Part shown: piece by piece, positions 1 to 7,724 of the stretch | How positions within the stretch are numbered: the first letter of the stretch is position 1 | Layout of the letters: every line of letters begins with the position of its first letter | From: Iningainema tapete BLCC-T55 | Lineage (GTDB): Bacteria > Cyanobacteriota > Cyanobacteriia > Cyanobacteriales > Nostocaceae | DNA: 64,000 bases | Direction: 5' to 3' | Assembly: GCF_014698965.1 (NCBI RefSeq) | Contig: NZ_JACXAE010000092.1 | Span: forward strand, 1-64,000 | Translations under genes and position numbers: made by a program | The notes under the pieces: generated by a model | The model's input: the letters and a program-made list of their open reading frames with translations, nothing else | What the model was told of the DNA's origin: nothing | The model's database searches: none

Positions 1-223
1 GTGGCGAGGTTGGTTAAAATTACACGACCTCTGCGAGGGTTGGCAGCTTGCTATAGAGACTTAACGGGAAAAGTCAGTAGAGCCTGCTGTACATAGTTCT
101 ACATTAATAAATCTTGAAAACTACGAACTGCTTAAGGATATCGCTGATTGGTTGAAACAAGATACCATCCCGCACCCTGCACATGAACGCTCTGATGTTG
201 CACAAAAACTATGCAATATCGTA
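1..223. other. Window edge with an open-frame fragment
   Basis: No complete gene is visible here. On the plus strand 65-256 is an open frame of 63 codons without a usable start codon, reading ...LLKDIADWLKQDT...HERSDVAQKLC; it looks protein-like but I do not recognise it. It follows a TAA at 62-64 and its end overlaps the antitoxin fragment on the other strand. It could be a gene remnant or chance. Confidence 0.25.
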
Positions 224-361
224 TTACGTGAGAGTGTGAATACGGATTGCTTGTAGAATGTGCTTTAACTGAGCTTGTAGCGATCGCCCATTAAGCTGAG
301 CAAGCGTTTCCAATTTCTGGAGCAAGGTTGGTTCTAAATCTTGGATAATAACTTCAGCCAT
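224..361 (-). CDS. FitA-like ribbon-helix-helix antitoxin, short or truncated
   Basis: A 45-residue frame starts at ATG 361-359 and stops at TAA 226-224. It begins MAEVIIQDLEPTLLQKLETL and continues AQLNGRSLQAQLKHIL. This matches the N-terminal beta strand and helix pattern of the FitA-type Arc/RHH antitoxins that partner PIN (VapC-like) toxins; the GRSLQAQLK stretch is typical. Family members are usually about 75-85 residues, so the C-terminal toxin-binding tail appears to be missing, and no PIN gene follows within the window. A GGGAGGTAAGAG purine-rich stretch lies just upstream of the ATG as a ribosome binding site. The ISL3 element begins about 50 bp upstream, so its arrival probably separated this gene from its natural promoter. 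The family call is inference from motif shape. Confidence 0.55.
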   Translation of the reverse strand: MAEVIIQDLEPTLLQKLETLAQLNGRSLQAQLKHILQAIRIHTLT

Positions 362-406
362 CGCTCTTACCTCCCTAACAACTTTCTATAATGTCTAGTA
401 ACAAAA

Positions 407-1958
407 TAAATTTAGGGTCTTCAGATTTTATGGTGATTAATTTTTTTAATAGTTAATAGCATGAAACAAGCAAAAAAAGTCTGAAACACTTATATAGCAT
501 AACTTACAGTCGAACTGCTCTAGGGAAAATAGTATGTTAAAAGCTACAATTCTCAATAAAAAGGTTTAATTTAGTTTAGTTAGACAAATTTAGCCAGATA
601 AATGTTTTAAATATGAGAATTTTTGGGATAATATTAACTTATAATAATTGAGTTAAGTCTAAAAATGATGGAAAGCCATTTGACAGAATTACTGGAGTTA
701 CCTGATGTAAGTGTGATTGGTTACTCAAAAATTGAGGATAGCATATGTTTGCATCTGGAACTAAAAAATGTTGGAATTAATTGTCCGCATTGTCAGTATT
801 ATATAACGGAAATTAATCAAAATAGACCAGTTTTGATTAGAGATTTATCAGTGTTTGGAAAAGTAGTTTATTTGAGAGTACCACGGCGTCAGTTTTATTG
901 TTCTAAATGTCAACATTACTCAACAGAGCGTTGGGAGTGGATAGATTGGCAAAGACGACACACTCAAAGATATGAAGAGAATATTTTTGAGAGAATTAAA
1001 GGGTCGAGTATTGAAAAAGTTGCAATAGAAGAAGGATTGAGTTTTGATGAAACCGAAGGAATATTTAATCATGTCAGTCGTCGGCATTTAAAAAAAAATT
1101 GGCAACCAGTAAGCCGCATAAGTATAGATGAAATCGCTATGCGTAAAGGTCACAAAAGTTTTAAAACAGTAGTCAGTGATTTGTCGGGACGAAAACTAAT
1201 TGATGTAATTGATGGTCACACGCATTCTTATAATCGTTAAAAAGCTTATGGAGCAACCAGTTGAGGTGAGAGAGAAAGTTGAGGAGGTAAGTATAGATAT
1301 GTGGTCCGGATTTGCGAAAATCATCCCACAAATTTTTCCAAATGCTCAAATCGTGACTGACAGATTTCATGTAATGAAGCACTTAATTAAAGAACTGAAT
1401 ACAATTACCAAACAAGTAGGAATTAGAGAATGGAAACAGAAAGCATTAATTCTCAGGAATAAAAAAGATTTAGATAAGTCGGAGTTAGAGTCATTAGAAA
1501 AATTATTGAATCAGTCTAAGCGATTGAGAATAGCTTACAATTATAAAGAAGAATTTCGCAATATTTATGAGACAAGTGAGACAGTAGAATCAGGAAAAGA
1601 ACGGTACCAGAATGGTTAGAAAAAGCATCTGTGGTGTATGGTCAAGTAATACAAACAATCAAAAATCATTTAGATACAATCTGCAATTATTTTCTGAGTC
1701 ACACAAGTAGTGGAATTATGGAAGGTATTAATAACAAAATTAAACAAATTAAACGAACAGCATACGGATTTACTAATTTTGAAAATTTCCGGGTGCGTAT
1801 GTTAGTTAATTTTCTTGACTAAAAAGATTGTTGCGCGTCAGTTGAATAAGAAAAAATAGCCGGATATTTTTCATGATACTTCTATGTTTATAAAATTTGT
1901 TAGTTATGGTATTCATCAAATAATTTTATCACCATAAAGTCTGAAGACCCTAAATTTA
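407..1958 (+). mobile_element. ISL3-family insertion sequence, decayed, with 8-bp target duplication
   Basis: The element spans 415-1950 (1536 bp). Its ends are inverted repeats of about 24 bp: the left end starts GGGTCTTCAGATTTTATGG, and the right end read on the minus strand starts GGGTCTTCAGACTTTATGG. They are directly flanked by identical 8-bp sequences TAAATTTA at 407-414 and 1951-1958. An 8-bp AT-rich duplication is the known hallmark of ISL3 transposition. The duplication is itself a palindrome. The ends are nearly perfect although the transposase is frameshifted twice, so the insertion is recent enough to keep its borders but the copy is not autonomous. The ends could still be mobilised by an intact copy elsewhere in the genome. 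Confidence 0.9.
665..1822 (+). pseudogene. ISL3 transposase, two frameshifts
   Basis: Three consecutive open stretches make one ISL3 (DDE) transposase. Part one (665-1240) carries the N-terminal zinc-ribbon with CPHC and CSKC pairs, followed by the start of the catalytic domain (SIDEIAMRKGHKSF). Part two (1209-1619) carries VSIDMWSGFAKII and FPNAQIVTDRFHVMKH, the second acidic motif. Part three (1631-1822) has SGIMEGINNKIKQIKRTAYG with the last catalytic Glu and the conserved C-terminus. The frame changes once near 1215-1235 and back near 1595-1605. Joined, the length of about 380 residues is slightly short of the usual ISL3 size. I see no sign of programmed frameshifting, so I call it dead. 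Confidence 0.88.
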
Positions 1959-2042
1959 ATCTTAACAAATTATTGATATCAAAACACCTAAAGCTGAAGC
2001 AGAGTAAGGTTTTTCTCTTCCTTGACACATTATTTGCGAAGG

Positions 2043-2495
2043 CTACTTGTTTTTTCGGTCTAAATAACCTTTTAGACCAAATCCACTACCTAAGCCACCA
2101 GCAAAGGCAATACTTAACTTTAATAACTCTCTATAAATTTCTACATCTTTATTGACTAAAAAAACTGTTAAAAATACAAATACGAGCAAAATTATAATTG
2201 TATTAATAAGAGTATATTTGCGAGATGCCTGGGCATCTGCAAAGGTTCTTTCATCATCCTTTTCTACAATCTCAAGTATTTTTGAGATGTGAGATTCATT
2301 AATCTTGTCTTGAATTGGCGAGAGTAATGGTGTACTAGAAATACGCTGTATGGAAAAAGCTGCTTCTACAACTCTCTTTAATTCTGGAGGTAAATCTTCT
2401 AATTCATCAGGAAGCTGTTTTAATTTTCCTGGCTTGTCTTGTTCCTCCTTTTTCTTCTCCAAGCTTTCATTAGATTCAGACTGGTTACTAGACAT
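2043..2495 (-). CDS. Hypothetical protein with two C-terminal membrane helices
   Basis: The product has 150 residues. The first half is charged and hydrophilic (Lys/Glu-rich to about residue 45, then helical). It is followed by two hydrophobic helices at about residues 95-113 (INTIIILLVFVFLTVFLV) and 124-143 (LLKLSIAFAGGLGSGFGLKG). This layout, a soluble amphipathic region followed by a helical hairpin, resembles DUF2335-type small membrane proteins, but I cannot assign it. It is the second gene of an operon: its ATG lies 2 bp after the upstream gene's stop, and GAGGAG sits at good spacing within the end of that gene. It ends about 85 bp from the ISL3 element. Confidence 0.7.
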   Translation of the reverse strand: MSSNQSESNESLEKKKEEQDKPGKLKQLPDELEDLPPELKRVVEAAFSIQRISSTPLLSPIQDKINESHISKILEIVEKDDERTFADAQASRKYTLINTIIILLVFVFLTVFLVNKDVEIYRELLKLSIAFAGGLGSGFGLKGYLDRKNK

Positions 2496-2496
2496 C

Positions 2497-2856
2497 TTAT
2501 CTGCTCCTCATTAGCCGAGAGATATTTTCCATTTCATAAACTTCTTCATCTACAAAGGAAAAGTTGGATTTTAAAAACTGCGCAAGCTTTAGCTCTAAAG
2601 CTTCTTGAACTATTTCTTCTACCTCATTTTCAATGAAAATAGAGCAGGCATAACGAACTAAATTTTCAAATGCCTTATCGCTAATCTCTCCATTGTTACG
2701 CAAGTAAGAAAAGTAAGACAAAACTGCCTTTAGTTTTTTTACATTTAAACTAGTAAAATTTGCTTTTTTTAATGCTGTGCTTTCTTTTAATGCCAAGTTG
2801 GATATTTTTGCAATCCCTTTTTTTTGTAAAAACATAGCAATAACCATCAACTCCAA
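2497..2856 (-). CDS. Hypothetical protein, first gene of a two-gene operon
   Basis: The product has 119 residues, is soluble and predicted mostly helical, with basic N-terminal and acidic C-terminal halves. I do not recognise a family. Readable features are an AKISNLALKESTALKKANF segment and an acidic stretch IFIENEVEEIVQEALELKL. A second Met at residue 8 is an alternative start. It is translationally coupled to the membrane protein that follows (2-bp gap). A small soluble protein coupled to a small two-helix membrane protein is a layout found in some toxin-antitoxin and membrane-effector pairs; here that is only an analogy. Confidence 0.6.
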   Translation of the reverse strand: MELMVIAMFLQKKGIAKISNLALKESTALKKANFTSLNVKKLKAVLSYFSYLRNNGEISDKAFENLVRYACSIFIENEVEEIVQEALELKLAQFLKSNFSFVDEEVYEMENISRLMRSR

Positions 2857-3002
2857 CGAGAGTTTAGTACATTATCTTCCAAAAATCATTTTTTTATATC
2901 AACTCTAAAATTAAAAAATTGCTAAACTCAATTCAATTTCTAAAATACTCTAGTCATAAACCTATAATCACGACAACCAACTTGTCAATCGACACACAAA
3001 AA

Positions 3003-3076
3003 TCGGGATGACTGGATTCGAACCAGCGGCCCCTTCGTCCCGAACGAAGTGCGCTACCAAGCTGCGCTACATCCCG
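3003..3076 (-). tRNA. tRNA-Pro (anticodon CGG)
   Basis: Read on the minus strand this folds as a complete cloverleaf. The acceptor stem pairs CGGGATG with CATCCCG and has discriminator A. The D-arm includes AGCTTGGTAGC. The anticodon stem CTTCG/CGAAG encloses loop TTCGGGA with anticodon CGG. The T-arm is CTGGTTCGAATCCAG. The 3' CCA is not encoded, as is common in cyanobacteria. Length is 74 nt and no intron is present. Confidence 0.95.
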
Positions 3077-3191
3077 GCAGATATAAGGATAGCACAATTG
3101 AGTGAAAAATGGTAGGGGAGTGGGGGAGCGATCGCCTAAAACATGATTTGCTAGGATTAAATCTGTATATATATAGATGTAAAAGTAGATT

Positions 3192-4070
3192 GTGAGTGTT
3201 AAACCAGATTGGTTGCGGGTAAAAGCGCCTCAGTGGGAGCGCGTTGGTAACGTTAAAGAAATTTTGCGGGATTTAGCCCTGAATACAGTTTGCGAAGAAG
3301 CATCCTGTCCGAATATTGGGGAGTGCTTCAACGCGGGTACTGCTACATTTTTAATTATGGGACCTGCTTGTACACGCGCCTGTCCCTACTGCGATATTGA
3401 TTTTGAGAAAAAACCCAAACCCCTCGATTCCACAGAACCTGCACGACTGGCGGAAGCGGTACGCCGGATGCGACTCAATCACGTCGTCATCACTTCTGTG
3501 AACCGCGATGACTTACCAGATGGTGGTGCATTGCAGTTTATCAACTGTATTCAAGCTATTCGTGCTGTATCTCCAGACACAACTATTGAGGTACTAATTC
3601 CCGACTTGTGCGGTAACTGGGATGCTCTCTCATTAATTCTCTCTGCTCAACCAGAAGTTCTCAACCACAACACAGAAACAGTTCCACGTCTGTATCGGCG
3701 GGTACGCCCTCAAGGAAATTATCAACGGACGTTGGAATTGTTGAAGCACTCGCGCCAAATCGCTCCGGGAATTTACACGAAATCCGGTATTATGGTGGGA
3801 CTTGGAGAAACTGACGAGGAAATTCGCCAAGTTATGCAGGATTTACGCGCAGTGGATTGCGATCTTCTGACTATTGGACAATATCTCCAACCTAGTCAAA
3901 AACATTTGAAAGTTGATGAATTTATCAAACCAGAGCAATTTGCTGCGTGGAAGGCGTTTGGTGAGGAAATGGGATTTTTACAAGTTGTTTCTTCACCCTT
4001 GACAAGAAGCTCATATCATGCTGAACAGGTGAGGGAATTGATGGAACGTTACCCACGTAGTAGATTTTAG
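3192..4070 (+). CDS. lipA: Lipoyl synthase (radical SAM)
   Basis: LipA inserts two sulfur atoms into the octanoyl group carried by lipoyl domains of 2-oxoacid dehydrogenases and the glycine cleavage H protein, in the cytosol. The 292 residues show both iron-sulfur sites: the auxiliary cluster cysteines C34, C39 and C45, and the radical-SAM motif C60-x3-C64-x2-C67 (CTRACPYC). The C-terminal [11 protein letters not shown] motif carries the serine that ligates the auxiliary cluster. Length is normal for the family. The start is GTG at 3192; no upstream ATG fits the conserved N-terminus [10 protein letters not shown]. Cyanobacteria often carry two lipA copies, so this may be one of a pair. No operon partner is evident. 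Confidence 0.95.
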   Translation: MSVKPDWLRVKAPQWERVGNVKEILRDLALNTVCEEASCPNIGECFNAGTATFLIMGPACTRACPYCDIDFEKKPKPLDSTEPARLAEAVRRMRLNHVVITSVNRDDLPDGGALQFINCIQAIRAVSPDTTIEVLIPDLCGNWDALSLILSAQPEVLNHNTETVPRLYRRVRPQGNYQRTLELLKHSRQIAPGIYTKSGIMVGLGETDEEIRQVMQDLRAVDCDLLTIGQYLQPSQKHLKVDEFIKPEQFAAWKAFGEEMGFLQVVSSPLTRSSYHAEQVRELMERYPRSRF

Positions 4071-4202
4071 CTCACGCAAAGGCAAGGCAGTGCGTTGCGG
4101 GGGTTCCCCCCGTTGAAGCACCTGCCGCGCAAAAGCGCAAAAGAAAACATTTCTTGGCGCTCTTGGCGTCTTGGCGGTTAAAAATAACAGTAATGATGAA
4201 AG
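4071..4202 (+). repeat. Dispersed intergenic repeat piece (CTTGGCGTCTTGGCGG type)
   Basis: The spacer between lipA and gpsA contains the run CTCTTGGCGTCTTGGCGGTT near 4160-4179. The complementary motif AACCGCCAAGACGCCAAG recurs at about 54439-54456. Short GC-rich inverted pieces (GGGGGTTCCCCCC near 4099-4111) accompany it. These look like dispersed intergenic repeats, not a regulatory site. Confidence 0.5.
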
Positions 4203-5129
4203 GTGCGAGAAACTACTATAGCGATTTTAGGTGCGGGTGCTTGGGGATCGGCGTTGGCAACCCTGGCAAGTGAAAATGGGTACAGTGTGCGCTTGTGGTC
4301 GCGTGGAGGGGCGAAAACTCTCTTGGAGGTGGTAGAAGATGCTGATATTATCCTTTCAGCTATTTCGATGAAAGGTGTGAGAGCGGTTGCGGCTCAAGTA
4401 CAATCTTTACCTATTTCCAAAGAAACTATTTTTGTGACGGCGACGAAGGGTTTAGAGCCAGAAACTACCAGCACGCCGTTGCAAATTTGGCAAGAAGTTT
4501 TTCCCACTCATGCAGTGGTAGTTCTGTGTGGTCCTAATTTATCTAAAGAAATTCAAATGTCACTGCCCGCTGCTACAGTGGTTGCTTCAGAGAGTGCAGC
4601 GGCTGCACAGTCGGTGCAATTGGTGTTTTCTTCTCATCGTTTCCGGGTGTATACCAATTCTGATCCCTTGGGTGTGGAACTGGGGGGAACGTTGAAGAAT
4701 GTAATTGCGATCGCCGCTGGTGTTTGTGATGGCTTGCAACTGGGAACCAATGCCAAAGCTGCTCTAATTACCCGTGGACTTACAGAAATGGTTCGCGTCG
4801 GTGTCCACTGGGGTGCCAAGATGGAAACATTTTACGGTTTATCTGGTTTAGGTGATTTGTTAGCAACCTGTAACAGCCCCTTGAGTCGCAATTACCAAGT
4901 TGGCTATCAACTAGCATGCGGCAAAACACTCACAGAAATTCTTGCTCATATAGAAGGAACCGCTGAGGGAGTCAACACTACTGTTGTTTTGATGCAGCGA
5001 GCCAAGCAGCAAAATATTTCTGTGCCGATTACAGAACAAGTTTATCGCTTAATCCAAAGTGAGGTTACACCCCGTCAAGCCCTTGAAGAATTGATGGTGC
5101 GGGACATGAAGCCGGAGCATTTTATCTAA
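4203..5129 (+). CDS. gpsA: Glycerol-3-phosphate dehydrogenase [NAD(P)+]
   Basis: GpsA reduces dihydroxyacetone phosphate to sn-glycerol 3-phosphate, the backbone for membrane lipids. The 308-residue protein opens with the Rossmann motif GAGAWG (residues 10-15). It contains the family signatures VTATKGLE and VVLCGPNLSKEI, the catalytic-lysine region LGGTLKNVIAIAAGVCDGL, and LSGLGDLLATC. The start is GTG at 4203, preceded closely by an AAAGG; the Rossmann strand begins five residues in, so an upstream start is unlikely. Length is slightly below the usual 320-335. It is transcribed in the same direction as lipA, but a repeat-bearing spacer of 132 bp makes an operon uncertain. Confidence 0.95.
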   Translation: MRETTIAILGAGAWGSALATLASENGYSVRLWSRGGAKTLLEVVEDADIILSAISMKGVRAVAAQVQSLPISKETIFVTATKGLEPETTSTPLQIWQEVFPTHAVVVLCGPNLSKEIQMSLPAATVVASESAAAAQSVQLVFSSHRFRVYTNSDPLGVELGGTLKNVIAIAAGVCDGLQLGTNAKAALITRGLTEMVRVGVHWGAKMETFYGLSGLGDLLATCNSPLSRNYQVGYQLACGKTLTEILAHIEGTAEGVNTTVVLMQRAKQQNISVPITEQVYRLIQSEVTPRQALEELMVRDMKPEHFI

Positions 5130-5580
5130 GAAATGTCACCTTTTATCAGCAAAGCAAGAAAAATTAGTAGAAAAACCTTCAGGAAATCACTTAAGTAGCT
5201 CTGTAGATATGGATGTGTATGTGAAAAATAGGATTATTTACAGACTATGTTTATAACACGTAACAAAAAATACCGTCAAGATTTATTTAAGTTCAAGTCT
5301 TGACTTAGTACGAAAAAAACTAAAGTCTGTATTTTTATTTGAATAGCTATTGGTTCAATGGGAGAAGAGAGGCAGCCGACTTAGTTCTGCTGTACTGTGT
5401 CAAATACAACCAGTATAGGTTTTTTTTACAAAAAAACCTAGATGGAACCCGCAACCGTGGAAAAAAAATTTAGATGAAACCTGTAAATTCTGTTAGTTCA
5501 TCTAAAATCACGGGAACAATAGCATCAGTTGATTATCCGACCGGAACCTATTGTTACCTGGAGCCATTGAGACGATCTTT
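5130..5580. other. Long leader/promoter region of sigC
   Basis: This spacer of about 450 bp has no convincing gene. It is AT-rich and contains a hairpin at 5417-5439 (AGG plus seven T against seven A plus CCT). TAGATGGAAC and TAGATGAAAC occur as near-repeats at 5439-5448 and 5471-5480. A long regulated leader would suit a stress-type sigma factor gene, but I cannot point to a specific transcription start. Confidence 0.4.
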
Positions 5581-6831
5581 ATGCCAGCAACATCTTTTTA
5601 CGCAGATGCCGCCTACGCTGCCAAACTGTCCTCCCAGGACTTTGACTCAGATCTCACGGTTGATGAATTGAGTGAGCCGATAGACGATTTGGAAGATCTG
5701 GAGATGGCTTCTGTTGACTCTGCTAGCTTTGTGAATCAACCAAACCGTCGTAGCACAGATCTAGTACGTCTATATCTACAAGAAATTGGACGAGTTCGGT
5801 TGTTAGGGCGGGATGAAGAGGTTTCTGAAGCGCAAAAAGTCCAGCGCTACCTGCGTATGCGTACTCTCCTATCTCACTCAGCTAAGCTGGGAGATGAGAT
5901 TATTTCACCCTATCTTCGGATCATTGAAATCCAAGAGCGTTTAGTATCAGAACTGGGACATCGTCCTTCTCTAGAACGTTGGGCGCGTACCGCTGGTGTA
6001 GACGTGTTCGAGTTAAAGCAGATTTTAGGGTTAGGAAAACGCCGTTGGGCTGAGGTTGCCAAGTTGACTGTAGAAGAACTTGAGCAAATTCAAAGCGAAG
6101 GACTTCAGGCAAAAGAACACATGATCAAAGCGAACCTTCGCTTGGTAGTATCTGTTGCTAAGAAGTATCAAAATCGTGGCTTGGAATTGTTGGATTTAGT
6201 CCAAGAAGGCACTCTCGGCTTAGAACGAGCAGTGGAGAAGTTTGATCCCACAAAGGGTTATCGCTTTAGTACCTACGCCTACTGGTGGATTCGTCAAGGA
6301 ATTACACGGGCGATCGCTACTTCTAGCCGTACAATCCGCCTACCTGTTCACATTACAGAAAAGCTGAACAAAATCAAAAAGGCTCAACGCAAAATAGCAC
6401 AAGAAAAAGGTCGTACTCCCACCTTAGAAGATCTTGCTGTTGAGCTAGAAATGACACCAGCCCAAGTGCGAGAAGTTCTATTACGAGTGCCCCGCTCTGT
6501 TTCTTTGGAAACCAAAGTCGGAAAAGATAAAGATACTGAGTTAGGAGAATTACTAGAAACAGACAGTGTATCACCAGAAGAAACATTAATGCGAGAATCT
6601 TTACAAAGAGACTTGCAGCATCTTTTAGCTGATTTAACTAGCCGTGAACGTGATGTAATTCTGATGCGATTTGGGTTGTCAGATGGTCATCCTTACTCTT
6701 TAGCAGAAATTGGTCGTGCCTTAGACTTATCACGGGAACGAGTACGCCAAATTGAATCCAAAGCTCTGCAAAAGTTGCGCCAACCCAAGCGGCGTAACCT
6801 TATTCGCGACTATTTGGAGTCTTTAAGCTAA
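5581..6831 (+). CDS. sigC: RNA polymerase group 2 sigma factor, SigC type
   Basis: This is a sigma-70 group 2 factor that would direct RNA polymerase to alternative promoters (SigC is linked to nitrogen, carbon and stress responses in cyanobacteria). Regions visible are 1.2 (RRSTDLVRLYLQEIGRVRLL), 2 (AKKYQNRGLELLDLVQEG and FSTYAYWWIRQGITRAIA), 3 (TEKLNKIKKAQRKIA) and 4.2 (SLAEIGRALDLSRERVRQIE). I place the start at ATG 5581, giving MPATSFYADAAY and 416 residues, my recollection of the Anabaena SigC length. The open frame runs 10 codons further upstream. Its position just upstream of furA also matches Anabaena. Assignment to SigC over other group 2 factors rests on the N-terminus and synteny. 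Confidence 0.82.
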   Translation: MPATSFYADAAYAAKLSSQDFDSDLTVDELSEPIDDLEDLEMASVDSASFVNQPNRRSTDLVRLYLQEIGRVRLLGRDEEVSEAQKVQRYLRMRTLLSHSAKLGDEIISPYLRIIEIQERLVSELGHRPSLERWARTAGVDVFELKQILGLGKRRWAEVAKLTVEELEQIQSEGLQAKEHMIKANLRLVVSVAKKYQNRGLELLDLVQEGTLGLERAVEKFDPTKGYRFSTYAYWWIRQGITRAIATSSRTIRLPVHITEKLNKIKKAQRKIAQEKGRTPTLEDLAVELEMTPAQVREVLLRVPRSVSLETKVGKDKDTELGELLETDSVSPEETLMRESLQRDLQHLLADLTSRERDVILMRFGLSDGHPYSLAEIGRALDLSRERVRQIESKALQKLRQPKRRNLIRDYLESLS

Positions 6832-7060
6832 TGGGGAATGGAGAATGGCTAATGGAAGACTGGCTAATGGTTGAAACACTGAACAATTAGCCATTCCCAA
6901 CTCCCTTCTTGACTTATGGCAAATTATTTGCATTTGATTAGGCTATAGTCTTGCCGTTTTTTACTAGGGATATGTTTGAGGCAGGGATAGTGAATTACCT
7001 TTCTTGTCAAGATTTTATGAATGACTATGAGCATTTAACAAATGTTCTCAATAAATAATT
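6832..7060. repeat. Intergenic repeat cluster between sigC and furA
   Basis: Immediately after sigC lies a run of short near-repeats on ATGGGGAATGG, GAATGGCTAATGG and GGCTAATGG, followed by their complement CAATTAGCCATTCCCAACTCC. They can pair as a long imperfect hairpin (about 6832-6904). The rest, to about 7040, is AT-rich with no gene. The cluster probably separates the sigC transcript from the furA promoter. Confidence 0.5.
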
Positions 7061-7127
7061 GTTATTGCAAATAGAGCAAAACTTTTGCTATATTCGCAAC
7101 TAACAGAGTTTGTTGAGAAAAATTTGT
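7046..7127 (+). promoter_or_regulatory. Predicted furA promoter with iron-box-like AT tract
   Basis: A sigma-70-like promoter is visible: -35 TTGCAA at 7065-7070, an 18-bp spacer and -10 TATATT at 7089-7094, with the likely start near 7101. The AT-rich stretch AATAAATAATTGTTATTGCA (about 7050-7069) overlaps the -35 and resembles a Fur box. FurA is known to repress its own gene in Anabaena, so autoregulation here is likely by homology. The box itself is an inference from base composition and position. Confidence 0.5.
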
Positions 7128-7583
7128 ATGACTGTCTACACTACAACATCACTTAAAGCAGAATTAAACGAACGTGGCTGGCGCTTAACACCTCAACGCG
7201 AAGTAATTCTACACATTTTTCAAGAACTACCACAAGGAGAACACCTCAGCGCAGAGGATCTTTACCATCGCTTAGAAAGCGACGGAGAAGGAATCAGCTT
7301 ATCAACCATCTACCGGACACTCAAGTTGATGGCACGGATGGGAATTTTGCGAGAACTAGAACTAGGAGAGGGACATAAACATTATGAAATTAACCAGCCT
7401 TACCCTCATCACCATCATCACCTAATTTGCGTCAGGTGCAACGCGACTATCGAGTTCAAAAACGACTCAATTTTAAAAATTGGCGCAAAAACAGCACAAA
7501 AAGAAGGCTTTCACCTCCTCGACTGTCAACTGACAATTCATGCTGTCTGCCCCAAGTGTCAAAGGGCATTGATGCCTTTGTAA
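7128..7583 (+). CDS. furA: Ferric uptake regulator FurA
   Basis: FurA is the iron- and heme-sensing repressor of siderophore, iron uptake and many other genes. The 151-residue product has the N-terminal winged helix (RLTPQREVILHIF and STIYRTLKLM) and the dimerisation domain with the metal-binding HHHHH tract. It has two CxxC pairs (CVRC and CPKC) plus the single Cys in LLDCQ, the cysteine set described for Anabaena FurA. I start it at ATG 7128 (MTVYTTTSLKAELNERGW), which gives the Anabaena length; an in-frame TTG lies 18 bp upstream. It is flanked by sigC and by a convergent peptidoglycan-binding gene, as in Anabaena. Confidence 0.95.
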   Translation: MTVYTTTSLKAELNERGWRLTPQREVILHIFQELPQGEHLSAEDLYHRLESDGEGISLSTIYRTLKLMARMGILRELELGEGHKHYEINQPYPHHHHHLICVRCNATIEFKNDSILKIGAKTAQKEGFHLLDCQLTIHAVCPKCQRALMPL

Positions 7584-7696
7584 CAAAGAGGCAGGTTTAT
7601 GGTAGATGCGCCCAGAGCTACTTAATCACAGTTTTGCAGTTTTTGGCTAACTGTAATTGGAGGTTGGCAACAGATTGGAAATATTGACAAATAATG

Positions 7697-7724
7697 AGTG
7701 CGGATGCTAAAAGCGTCCGCTCCT
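7697..7724. other. Hairpin without T-tract between furA and the convergent gene
   Basis: GTGCGGATGC and GCGTCCGCTC can pair around a TAAAA loop (eight pairs, one G-U). It overlaps the stop codon of the convergent gene. On neither strand does a run of T follow, so it does not look like an efficient intrinsic terminator. Weak termination here would let the convergent transcript continue into the antisense strand of furA. Confidence 0.5.

Noticed and set aside
1973-2155. A 60-codon plus-strand frame at the IS right flank
   Set aside because: It is opposite the hypothetical membrane protein gene and composed of its antisense.
7697-7724. Efficient intrinsic terminator between furA and the convergent gene
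   Set aside because: The hairpin has no T-run on either strand.
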